Positions 1 to 7,475 of a stretch of DNA of 21,828 nt are shown piece by piece (positions within the stretch are counted from its first letter, which is position 1; each line of letters opens with the position of its first letter). The DNA comes from Mesostigma viride (Eukaryota > Streptophyta > Mesostigmatophyceae > Mesostigmatales > Mesostigmataceae), in the NCBI GenBank assembly GCA_009746045.1, contig RPFO01002006.1, forward strand, positions 1-21,828. Reading direction: 5' to 3'. The notes beneath the pieces were generated by a model. That model was given only the letters and a program-made list of their open reading frames with translations. It was not told the DNA's origin and made no database searches. The translations under genes were made by a program, and so were the position numbers.

Positions 1-1348
1 CCGTGCGTATGCGACCCGTTTCTTCCCGACGCAGGCCAAGCGCCCCCGACACGAAGAAGAATTCGAGAAGAACGAGCGCGCCGCGCACAAGCTGTTCCGG
101 CGGATGTTCCTGTCCAGTGAGCGGCACCTGGCCCCCATGACCGGGTGCAACGGCCAGCTAAAAATGTACGTGTCGGCACCCGTGACCCCGGGGTGCCCGA
201 CGCTCGAAGTGGGCGCCCAGCTCGGGATGCTCGAATCTTCCCTCAACGACCGGATCCGCGTCAGGGCGCTCCCGGCTAACGACCCGCACGGCCCGTTCGG
301 CGCGTTCGCCGGCCGGGACTTCGCGGCGGGAGACGAGATCGGGGTGTACGGCGGCGCCCTGGTGCGGTACTACAGGCTGCCAGACGGAGATCTGGACACG
401 TCGTCCGCCCAGGTGAAGACGGACGGATGCTACCGTATGACGCTCTTCGACGGACGGACGTACGCGGTGTGCCTGGAGGCGGACACGTACTGCAACGAAA
501 CGGCCTTCATCAACCACCACGAGGGCCGGGGCATTCAGAACTGCGAGTTCAAGACTCCCAACGACGCGTTGCTGTCCTCCCGCGTGTACGCCTTGAGGGA
601 CATCCGCGAGGGGGAGGAACTCCTCATCAACTACGGCGACAGCTACTTCAACCAGACGCCGGATACGGTCGACGCGCCCGCGCAGCCCCCCGTGCCCAAG
701 AGGCCTCGCACGGCGCGGCGCCAGGAGTCCAGCGCGTCGAGCGCGCCGACGTCCGTCCAGACCGCCCGAGTCCGTCCCGTCCTCCTCAATCCCGTACGCC
801 CTGCCCGTCCAGTCCGTTCCGTCCGCCCTGCCCGCACCGTCCGCCCTGCCGGACTTCTCGGCCCGCATAGGCGACTGGCGCGCGTTCGGGCCGCAGACCC
901 AGCGCGTCGTGGCGGCGCTCGTGAAGGACACCACGTGCGTCCTCGCCGGTAAGCGTTACGAGGACTCGAGAGGCCGCGTCGAGAAGGTCCCGGAGCTCAA
1001 GCCCCGCCTGGGCCGGCCAGAGGTGGCTGGCCCAGCCCGACGGGCCGACTTCGGCGCCCGTCTTCACCCGCTGCGTCGCCATCGGCCGTACCATCGGATG
1101 GTGCCCCTGCGGGACTTCCGTCCACCCCGCTGGCCTATATGCCGTCCGTCGACGACCTCAACGAGTGCGGACTCGGCCGGGCGAGGCACGGCTCCGTCAT
1201 CCTGGAGACCGAAACGGCCGCGGACGGTTCGCAGTGGGTTCGCGCCGTGGCCCTCGTGAAGACAACCATTGCCCGGCCCACTGTCGCGTCGTACCACGCG
1301 CGCGGGCTGACGCCCGCCCAGCTCTTGCTCGCCGCCCGCTCCTGCTGA
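1..1348 (+). CDS. SET-domain protein with C-terminal FPDFS domain (5' partial, frame-disrupted)
   Basis: A probable lysine methyltransferase. The frame is open from the left edge through the first in-frame ATG at 104, so the N-terminus is cut off or lies in an earlier exon; TTCTTCCCGACGCAG at 20-34 looks like a 3' splice site and the following codons are in phase. Counting from the ATG at 104, the SET domain spans about residues 63-182: GPFGAFAGRDF, then FINHHEG at 135-141 (the NH motif), then GEELLINYGDSYF at 170-182, the usual C-terminal SET signature. A basic, NLS-like PKRPRTARR follows. From 846 a second domain starts (LPDFSARIGDWRAFGP) that matches the C-terminal domain of the next gene. 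It is readable only by changing frame near 765, 1010, 1095 and 1115, ending at TGA 1346-1348. The frame changes may be sequencing errors or decay. SET assignment is firm; the substrate (histone or viral protein) is unknown. Confidence 0.8.
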
Positions 1349-1433
1349 GCGGCGACGATCCTATCGAATAGCCCCGGGGGCTATCATGTGTACATGTAGA
1401 TAGCGACTTGTGATTAACACCATTTTATTGATT

Positions 1434-1439
1434 AATAAA
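1434..1439 (+). terminator. Poly(A) signal of the SET gene
   Basis: AATAAA inside ATTAATAAAG, 86 bases after the stop. The same ATTAATAAA form follows the next two genes (3146 and 5309), which supports use as a 3'-end signal. Confidence 0.75.
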
Positions 1440-1490
1440 GCCTTGCCTGCATGTTCCCGTCTCAAGTCTCAACATCATGCACACGTAGGA

Positions 1491-1615
1491 CGCTAAGTCC
1501 CAAGTAGGCAGTCCCGACCGCGGCCGCGCGCGATGACGTTAGAGTAGCAGGACGCCGGGACAGTCCCAATGTCGCAAAGTCCCGAAAATGGCTAAGTCCC
1601 GAAATCGCTAAGTCC
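1491..1615 (+). repeat. Cluster of CTAAGTCC motifs
   Basis: GCTAAGTCC occurs at 1492-1500, 1591-1599 and 1607-1615, with related AAGTCCC at 1577-1583. The motif recurs downstream of other genes (5403) and in the arms of the palindromic elements (3655 reversed, 4089, 11119 reversed, 11546, 12044). Its function is unknown. The surrounding stretch 1440-1640 holds no gene. Confidence 0.55.
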
Positions 1616-1643
1616 AGGCCGCGGTATGGCTCGCCGGCGTCCC

Positions 1644-1848
1644 ATTGGTGGATACTAGCGCAGCTCCACGGTAACGATGGCGCGGCGCGGGAGATGCCCG
1701 GCCCATCCGACGGTCGGCCGTGATTGGCACACGATCGGCGTTATCCACGGAGGGTGATTGGCAACCCTCCGATCGCGGCGAATCCGGAGCGTCCGTTCGC
1801 CCACGGAAAACGCATAAATAGGAGGACAACCGGACTGTCCGGGCATCC
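1644..1848 (+). promoter_or_regulatory. Promoter of the FPDFS paralogue gene
   Basis: Elements in order: ATTGGTGGATACTAG (inverted CCAAT) at 1644, GGCGCGGCGC at 1679-1688, GATTGGCACAC at 1722-1732, a further GATTGGCA near 1756, a TATA-like CATAAATA at 1813-1820, and CTGTCCGGGCATCC at 1835-1848, about 22 bases after the TATA and so near a likely start site. A CT-rich leader rich in CAGCTCTC runs to the ATG at 1925. The GGCGCGGCGC, GATTGGCACAC, TATA and CTGTCCGGGCATCC boxes occur in the same order before the gene at 4516. Confidence 0.7.
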
Positions 1849-1924
1849 TGCTCTCCAGCTCTCTCGAGTCCAGCTCTCCAGCTCTCTCCAACTCTCCAAC
1901 TCTCTCCCCACCAATTCTTCCTCC

Positions 1925-3093
1925 ATGGATTCCGCACAGACGCCCGACCTGCGCTGCCTCTCCGAACTGTCCTTCGACATCCTGCGCCTGTTCCCCGAAA
2001 AGGTGAGCTATATGCATTCTTCCCCCATCTAGCCATCCTCGCGCATGTCTGGCCCCTCGAATTCTTCCCTCTAACATACTCGCGCATCTTATGCTCGCAT
2101 CCGCACCATGCAGGACGTGGACATCATGGAGGGCCTGGGATGGGGAAGCTTCCCGACGCTCGACGAGATCGACCCGGACTGCGCCGGGGCGGCGTCCGGC
2201 GGCGAATCGACCCCGGACAGCCCCGCGGACACCGCGCTCGTCGCCGCGCCTCCCCCGCCCCCGAAGGCGCGCGAGTGGGGCCGTGGACGTACCTCCTGCT
2301 GGCGGACATCACCGACGCCTCCAGCCAAGTGGTCGGCCCGCTCAAGCACAGCGCGCCGGTCAGCTCGTTCGCGGACGCCTACGGCTTCCCCGCCTCGCCG
2401 TCCTACGAAACGGGCACGTGGGCGCAGGGCTCCGACACCGTCCTCCCGCCCACGCCGGCGCCCGCGCCCGCGCCTCGTCCCGCGCCCGCCCCTCGTCCCG
2501 CGACCAAGAAGCGGCCCGCCGCCGAGATGACGGCGGACGACAGCGAGTTTCCGGACTTCTCCGACCGCGTCAAGGACTGGCCCGCATTCGGCCCCCTGAC
2601 CAAGCGACACCTGGCCTCATCCGTGTTTGCGCACGTGGCGCGCGACCCGACCGTGCGAAGGCAAGACGACGCCAAGGGCCGCACGCGCTGGGTCGACTCC
2701 GCGGGGAAGTTCGTGGAAGTAATTCCGGCGTACGAAGTCGGCGTCGGGGCCGACTACTGGCTGAGCGAGCCGGCGACCGCGTCGGACGGCACTGTGTACA
2801 GCGTCTTCCGCCACGCCGGCCGGCCGGGGCGCACGATCGGACTTGTCCCACTGAGGGACTTCGCTCGCACTCCGCTCGCTGCGATCCTGTCCTCGCACGA
2901 GGCGCGTCGGGCCGGCCTTTCCAAGCGGCCAAATGCCAACGTGTTCCTGGAGTACGAGCGGAGGACGGACGGGTCCACCTGGGTGCGCGCCGTGTGCATC
3001 AGCTCCATCCCGCCCAGCCGCGGCGTGCCCGCCGTATACCACGAGGACGGCGTGTCCCCGGCCCGCGTCCTCGCCGACGCGCGCGCCGCGTGA
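1925..3093 (+). CDS. FPDFS-domain protein, paralogue of the SET protein C-terminus (spliced)
   Basis: Exon 1 (1925-2002) encodes 26 residues starting MDSAQTPDL; exon 2 starts at 2114 in phase 0. The exon-2 frame (GLGWGSFPTLDEIDPD, then an acidic/proline stretch) changes near the GGGG at 2275-2278, after which the frame runs open to TGA at 3091. The parts are a short acidic N-terminus, a Pro/Ala linker of APAPRP repeats, an NLS-like ATKKRPA, and a C-terminal domain from 2548 (FPDFSDRVKDW, later GRTIGLVPLRDF, DGSTWVRAV). That domain aligns along its length with 846-1345 of the SET gene, so the two genes are neighbouring paralogues for this domain, and this gene lacks SET. Promoter and poly(A) signal flank it closely. 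I do not recognise the domain; a nuclear role together with the SET protein is an inference from the shared domain and basic motifs. Confidence 0.75.
2003..2113 (+). other. Spliceosomal intron (111 nt)
   Basis: Starts GTGAGC, ends ATGCAG, and contains a branch-like CTCTAAC about 40 bases before the acceptor. It falls in phase 0 after codon 26. Without splicing, exon 1 reaches a stop within the intron (TAG at 2030-2032). It shares GCATTCTTCCC with the intron of the next gene. Confidence 0.75.
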
Positions 3094-3145
3094 GGTAGAT
3101 AGCCAGGGTAGATAGGAGATACGTGCTTTAACCCGCCTATGTATT

Positions 3146-3151
3146 AATAAA
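3146..3151 (+). terminator. Poly(A) signal of the FPDFS paralogue gene
   Basis: AATAAA within ATTAATAAAA, 53 bases after the stop. Downstream sequence (CAATGAGTCCCATCATG) resembles that after the poly(A) signals at 1434 and 5309. Confidence 0.75.
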
Positions 3152-3441
3152 AGAGTGTATGAACCCCTATTCAATGAGTCCCATCATGTTCCCACGGTAG
3201 CTAGATGCGCATAGCTAGGACCGCGGACCCGCGAATTCGGCCAAGTCCCAAGCCCGCTATCCGGGCGCGTCCGCGTGCGTTGACGCCGCGTATCTTATGC
3301 TTACATCTGTCACCAATCAAGTCCGTCTCGGTCACTCGGTAGTACGCGCGCCTTTCATTGGTGGATACTAGGAGTACGGCGCCATAAGAGAGGTGCGGTT
3401 CACATCCGCCCCGTGGATCTCCCGCCGAACGGAGCGATCCG
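3152..3441. other. Intergenic DNA with a promoter-like fragment, no gene seen
   Basis: No credible coding sequence. It contains CCAAGTCCC near 3241 and CATTGGTGGATACTAG at 3357-3372 followed by GGCGCC and CATAAGAG. This resembles the CCAAT/TATA promoter parts found before the genes at 1925 and 4516 but leads into no gene; it abuts the palindromic element. Confidence 0.45.
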
Positions 3442-4302
3442 ATTGGAGGATACTCGGAGCGCTGCGCCGATTCGGCCCGAAAGGGAGGCGCAGCCCGTTC
3501 CACCCCTCTTTTTGCCCTATTCACCCCTTTTTTTGACCCCCGAAAACCCCCTTCCCGACCCCCGAAAAAGGCCTGTTCCGGTGTTCCGGCCCACCCCCCC
3601 TGGGCCGGTATCATTCTGAAAAAAAATTTTCCTGGGACCGAAATCCTTCGTTTTGGACTTAGCCGTTTTCAGCCTCCTCTTCCCCTTTCTCTCCCTTCCT
3701 TCCTTCCTCTCTCTCCATCCCTTCCTTCCCTCTCTCCCTTTCTCCTCTCCTTCCTCCCTATATATCCATGGAATAGGGTCTATCTATTTATTTTCCTATT
3801 ATCTACTTTTTAGAATGATACCGGAACCACCCTCCCGGAAATAGGATATATGAGACGGTGTCCTATTCACGCCCACGGTTAAATAGGACGAATAGCCGCC
3901 TATATATACCGTTCCTATTCCCGGAGGGGGCGTGCCGGTATTCTTCTAAAAAGTAGATAATAGGAAAATATATAGACCCCCTATACCCTGGATATATAGG
4001 GACGGGAAGGGAGAGGAGAAGAGATAGGGAGAGGAGAGAGAAAGGAGAGAGAGAGAAGGAGAGAGGGAGAGAGGGAGAGGCCGAAATCGGCTAAGTCCGA
4101 AAACGCCATTTTCCTGGCCAGAATTTTTTTTTTTCAAATGATACCGGCCCAGGGGGGGTGGGCCGGAACACTGGAACAGGGCTTTTTTAGGGGTCGGGAA
4201 GGGGGTTTTCGGGGGTCAATAATAGGGGTTAAGAGGGCGGAAAGGGGAGGTGGAACAGAGGGTACACCCGTCTCTGGCGCGGCGCTTGGAGTATCCACCA
4301 AT
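3442..4302. mobile_element. Long palindromic (MITE-like) element, copy 1
   Basis: The two halves are inverted repeats of nearly the whole length. From each end inward they carry: an ATTGG/CCAAT box with GGATACT and a GC-rich box; a G- or C-rich tract with GACCCCCGAAAACCCCC; GGCCGGTATCATT; the GGACTTAGCC motif; a long CT (left) or GA (right) tract; TTTTCCTATTATCTACTTTT; then a core of about 110 bases bounded by GATACCGG and CCGGTATT. No transposase or other protein is encoded. The structure fits a non-autonomous inverted-repeat element or another foldback sequence. No clear target-site duplication was identified, so the exact ends and mobility are inferred. A second copy lies at 10928-11770. 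Confidence 0.7.
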
Positions 4303-4334
4303 AGGATACGAGCGAGCGTCCGATCGGATCGGTT

Positions 4335-4446
4335 GGCGCGGCGCAGGCAGAGTGATTGGCACACCGTGGATCGGAGGATCATCCTGGCCGTCCGTGGGAA
4401 CCCGTCGCCACTACATAAGCGGGACACCCGCTCTGTCCGGGCATCC
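4335..4446 (+). promoter_or_regulatory. Promoter of the acidic zinc-binding protein gene
   Basis: GGCGCGGCGC at 4335-4344, GATTGGCACAC at 4354-4364, TATA-like ACATAAGC at 4413-4420 and CTGTCCGGGCATCC at 4433-4446, then a CT-rich leader to the ATG at 4516. Order and boxes match the promoter of the gene at 1925. The palindromic element ends only about 30 bases upstream. Confidence 0.7.
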
Positions 4447-4515
4447 CACGCAACGAGCTCTCACTCGAGACACTGCCTCGAAAGCCCTCTCCCCATCTCC
4501 CGAAATCTTCCCCGA

Positions 4516-5228
4516 ATGGCCACTCCCAATTCCTCCCCGGTGTCCGGCGCGGTTGTCCAGGTAAGAATCGAGTGCGCGAGGACTCTCTCTCTGTCCGCCA
4601 TTCTTCCCCGAGTCTGTTCGCGTGTCCGCTTGTCCTGTTTCTCTCGCTGACCTCGATCGTGCATTCTTCCCTCGCGTGCTGTCCGCGCCCCCCGCAGGCC
4701 GACACGGTTCCCCAGGCGCCCGGGGCGCCCCGAAAGCCGCGCGAGGGAGACGATTCTTACCTGACCCACAAGCAGGCCGCCGCGGCCCGTCGCGACCCGA
4801 TCCGGCCTCGCAAGCTGTTCAAGAAGCCCCACGCCCATTGCCGACGGTGCGGGCGCAGGACGACGCGCGTGGCGCTCATGATGGTGAAGCGGCATTTCCA
4901 CGGGGGCGAGGAATGCGACATCCTCTGCCGTCGCTGCCGCGAACATGATGGGTTTTTCGAATGGCGCCAAGACTACGCGCGCGTCTGCGATTACCAGATC
5001 GCCGAAGAGGCCGGCGAGCAGGTCCTCAGGGACTTCGGCCACCCCTCCGCGGCCTGTGACAAGAAGTGCAGACTCGTCCGCGAACGCTCCGAGGGGGACG
5101 TTATTGATGACATGTTCAACGAGAATTTTGACCCGTTCGACGAGGACGACGAGTGGAACCCACGCTGGAACCGCGAGTCCGACGGGGACCTGGATGAGTC
5201 CGAGGGCGATGACCTGTCGGATTTTTAG
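4516..5228 (+). CDS. Acidic protein with CxxC zinc-binding pairs (spliced)
   Basis: Exon 1 (4516-4560) encodes 15 residues starting MATPNSSPV; exon 2 (4698-5228) joins in phase 0, giving about 191 residues. The middle is basic and Cys/His-rich: HCRRCGRRTTR, then HFHGGEECDILCRRCREH, so two CxxC pairs plus an extra Cys and His residues that could bind one zinc. The C-terminal third is very acidic (NFDPFDEDDEWNP, then DGDLDESEGDDLSDF). A zinc-ribbon-like domain followed by an acidic tail would suit a nucleic-acid-binding or transcription-related protein, but I do not recognise the family. The ATG at 4516 is preferred because it follows the TATA/initiator module and feeds a well-formed intron; the frame also stays open through the intron from 4572, so unspliced translation from there cannot be ruled out. 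Confidence 0.7.
4561..4697 (+). other. Spliceosomal intron (137 nt)
   Basis: Starts GTAAGA, ends CCCCCCGCAG, with a branch-like CGCTGACC about 50 bases before the acceptor and a pyrimidine-rich 3' part. Phase 0, near the protein N-terminus, as in the gene at 1925. It shares GCATTCTTCCC with that intron. Confidence 0.7.
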
Positions 5229-5308
5229 TGGAAACTTAGGGGTGGATAACTCCTCCTATTGGAGGCTCGAAACGAGAGCCTCGTCATGTAATGCACTATC
5301 TATTTATT

Positions 5309-5314
5309 AATAAA
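5309..5314 (+). terminator. Poly(A) signal of the acidic zinc-binding protein gene
   Basis: AATAAA within ATTAATAAAA, 81 bases after the stop. A GGCTAAGTCC motif follows at 5403-5412. Confidence 0.7.
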
Positions 5315-5454
5315 AGCCCTCTCTTGTCTTGCTCAACGAGTCATCCCACGCGCGCCCATCATGCACTGGGTATGTAGGATTCGCGGCCTCGCGACCGAAA
5401 TCGGCTAAGTCCTACATACGTCCTCGGACCCGGCGATGACCCGCGCCGTCACGC

Positions 5455-5587
5455 GACGACCGACACGTGTCACCGTTGATGACCGACATGTGGCACCGTC
5501 GATGACTGACACGTGGCGTCATCCGATCGGATCGGTCGGCGCGGCGCCGGACGACACGTTCGTTCCGTTGGACCAAATGATTATCAG
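5455..5587 (+). promoter_or_regulatory. Promoter/leader with three 23-bp CACGTG-type repeats
   Basis: Three adjacent 23-base units at 5455, 5478 and 5501 have the form GAtGACcGACACGTGgCaccgtc; units 1 and 3 contain a G-box/E-box core CACGTG and unit 2 has CATGTG. They are followed by GGCGCGGCGCC near 5539 and TTGGACCAAATGATTATCAG at 5568-5587. The last box and the CACGTGGCGTC unit recur before the nuclease gene at 7476. No clear TATA box was seen. Confidence 0.55.
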
Positions 5588-5665
5588 AGGCGATGCGTGA
5601 GGGTCGACGGAGACGAGGAGACCTCGGACCGCGCGGGACACGATCGCGCGCGACGGACGTCCGGG

Positions 5666-7273
5666 ATGTCGGCGAAGAGACAGAGGACGTGCGAGGAACC
5701 GGGGTGCTCGGTTCAGCCATCCTACGGACACGTTGGGGGTCGACGGGCGTCACGATGCAAAGAGCACAGACTGCCCGACATGCTCGATATCGTGTCCAGA
5801 CGGTGCGAGGAGCCGGGATGCGAACGGCACTCGTCGTACGGCCACGTGGGTGATCGACGTCGAACACGATGCGCTAAACACAAGGCTCCCGACATGCTTA
5901 ACGTCGTGTCCAGACGATGTGAGGAGCCGGGATGCGCGACCCATCCGGTCTACGGCCGCGTGGGCGATACGCGACCGTCCCGATGCGTTACGCACCGATC
6001 TGCCGACATGGTCGACATCGTCAGCAGGAGGTGCGATGAGCCGGGATGCGCGACCCGCCCCGTGTACGGACTCGCTGGGGATCAACGTCCGTCACGATGC
6101 AAAGAGCACAGACTGCCGGACATGCTCGACATCGTGTCCAAACGATGCGATGGGCCAGGATGCGATCGATATCCATCGTACGGCCACGTGGGTGATCGAC
6201 GTCGAACACGATGCGCCGTACACAAGGCTCCTGGAATGATCAACGTCATCAGCAAGCGATGTACGGAATTGGGGTGCCTGAGAATTCCGGTGTACGGACT
6301 CTCCGGGGATCGATGTCCAACACGATGCGTTACGCACAGATCCGCCGAAATGGTCAACGTCCGGAGTCGCCGGTGCGATGAACCAGGATGCAATCGACAA
6401 CCAGCCTACGGCCACGTGGGCGATCGACGTCCATCTCGGTGCGCCGTACACAGGGCGGGAGACATGGTCGACGTACAGAAAAGACGATGCACTGAGCCAG
6501 GGTGTGGCGTCCGCGCGTGGTACGGCTTGCCCGGTAACCCCGCGAGTCGATGCGCGTCCCATAAGCGCAGGGGGGATGTGAAACGCCCCCGCATGCAGTG
6601 CTCCGAGTGTAAGGAGCTCGGCACCCACGACCTAGAGGGTGTCCGTTATTGCGAGTGCCACGCCCCCGCGGACAGTCGTAATGTCGCGATCCATCCGTGC
6701 AGCGTATGCGGCCTGGACGACATCCTCGACGCGTCGGGCCGATGTCCCACGTGCGACCCGGACCGCGCCGCCAACATCGCCAAGCGTCACGAAATGCAAG
6801 TCAAGGCCTTCCTGGACGCGGAGATCGCGGCGGGATCGCTGCCTCCCTACGAGACGCACGACCGCATGATCGACGGCGGCGCGTGCGTCCGCGTGCGTCC
6901 GGACTTCGTGTGGGACGCGGGGACCCACGTGCTGGTGCTCGAGGTGGACGAGCACCAGCACATGCATTATGCTTGCGAATGCGAGCAGACCAGGATGGTG
7001 AACGTGGGCCAGGCGATGGGTATGCCCACTCTGTTCATCCGGTACAACCCCGACGGTTTCCGCGTCGACGACGGGGGGCGCGCGCGGAACCGATCGGTGT
7101 CGCTCCTCAAGCGCATGGAGACGCTGAAGTCGTACCTCCGATGGTGCGCGAGGCCCGAGGCCTGCCCCGGCAACCACGGGGCGTTCGTCCGGGCCGTGTA
7201 CCTGTACTATGACGGATGGACGGACGCGGCGCCCGAGTGGCGCACCATCGTCCCGTTGGCCGCGGACGCGTAA
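5666..7273 (+). CDS. EsV-1-7 cysteine-repeat protein with C-terminal nuclease-like domain
   Basis: 535 residues from the ATG at 5666 (MSAKRQRTCEEPGC). Residues 9-312 hold eight tandem 38-residue repeats of the form C-x4-C-x16-C-x2-H-x12, with conserved PGC, YG..GD, RC..H and DM. This is the EsV-1-7 repeat known from the brown algal virus EsV-1 and from brown algae, probably zinc-binding. Two further Cys clusters (CSECKELG; CSVCGLDD...CPTC) link to a C-terminal domain with RPDF (D413) and LVLEVDEHQH (E426, D428, E429), then a Cys-containing CECEQTRM and a conserved-looking LFIRYNPDGF. That arrangement resembles a restriction-endonuclease-like domain found beside such repeats in large algal viruses. 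The reading frame is intact. Binding DNA through the repeats and cutting it with the C-terminal domain is an inference. An in-frame GTG upstream at 5513 is unlikely, as it lies in the promoter repeats. Confidence 0.85.
   Translation: MSAKRQRTCEEPGCSVQPSYGHVGGRRASRCKEHRLPDMLDIVSRRCEEPGCERHSSYGHVGDRRRTRCAKHKAPDMLNVVSRRCEEPGCATHPVYGRVGDTRPSRCVTHRSADMVDIVSRRCDEPGCATRPVYGLAGDQRPSRCKEHRLPDMLDIVSKRCDGPGCDRYPSYGHVGDRRRTRCAVHKAPGMINVISKRCTELGCLRIPVYGLSGDRCPTRCVTHRSAEMVNVRSRRCDEPGCNRQPAYGHVGDRRPSRCAVHRAGDMVDVQKRRCTEPGCGVRAWYGLPGNPASRCASHKRRGDVKRPRMQCSECKELGTHDLEGVRYCECHAPADSRNVAIHPCSVCGLDDILDASGRCPTCDPDRAANIAKRHEMQVKAFLDAEIAAGSLPPYETHDRMIDGGACVRVRPDFVWDAGTHVLVLEVDEHQHMHYACECEQTRMVNVGQAMGMPTLFIRYNPDGFRVDDGGRARNRSVSLLKRMETLKSYLRWCARPEACPGNHGAFVRAVYLYYDGWTDAAPEWRTIVPLAADA
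5690..6598 (+). repeat. Eight 114-bp coding repeats (EsV-1-7 units)
   Basis: The first Cys codon of each unit falls at exact 114-base steps from 5690 to 6488. Units vary at the DNA level, but units 1 and 4, 2 and 5, and 3 and 6 are most alike (for example CKEHRLPDMLDIV in 1 and 4). This indicates past duplication of a block of three units. Confidence 0.85.
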
Positions 7274-7370
7274 TAGACTGCTTTATAACAACGATTCATA
7301 ATAGAAACACAATATCGTTACATCCCTAACTTCAAATTCCTATACAAATGGTTAGAGAGAGCCCTCTAAA

Positions 7371-7433
7371 CGACCAACACGTGGCGTCGTCGATGACCGA
7401 CGCGTTTGCTCTGTTGAACCAAATGATTATCAG
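7371..7433 (+). promoter_or_regulatory. Leader shared with the EsV-1-7 gene
   Basis: GACCAACACGTGGCGTCGTC, then GATGACCGACGCG, then TTGAACCAAATGATTATCAG at 7414-7433, 43 bases before the ATG at 7476. These match the CACGTG units and the TTGGACCAAATGATTATCAG box before the EsV-1-7 gene. The AT-rich stretch 7277-7350 upstream separates the two genes and has no clear AATAAA. Confidence 0.55.
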
Positions 7434-7475
7434 ATGCGAAGAAGTTTGTCGAGTAAGTAGTGCAGAGAGTTCTCT

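Noticed and set aside
3664-3760. CT-rich tract as a gene leader
   Set aside because: It resembles the CT-rich leaders of real genes but mirrors the GA tract in the other arm of the palindromic element and leads to no gene.
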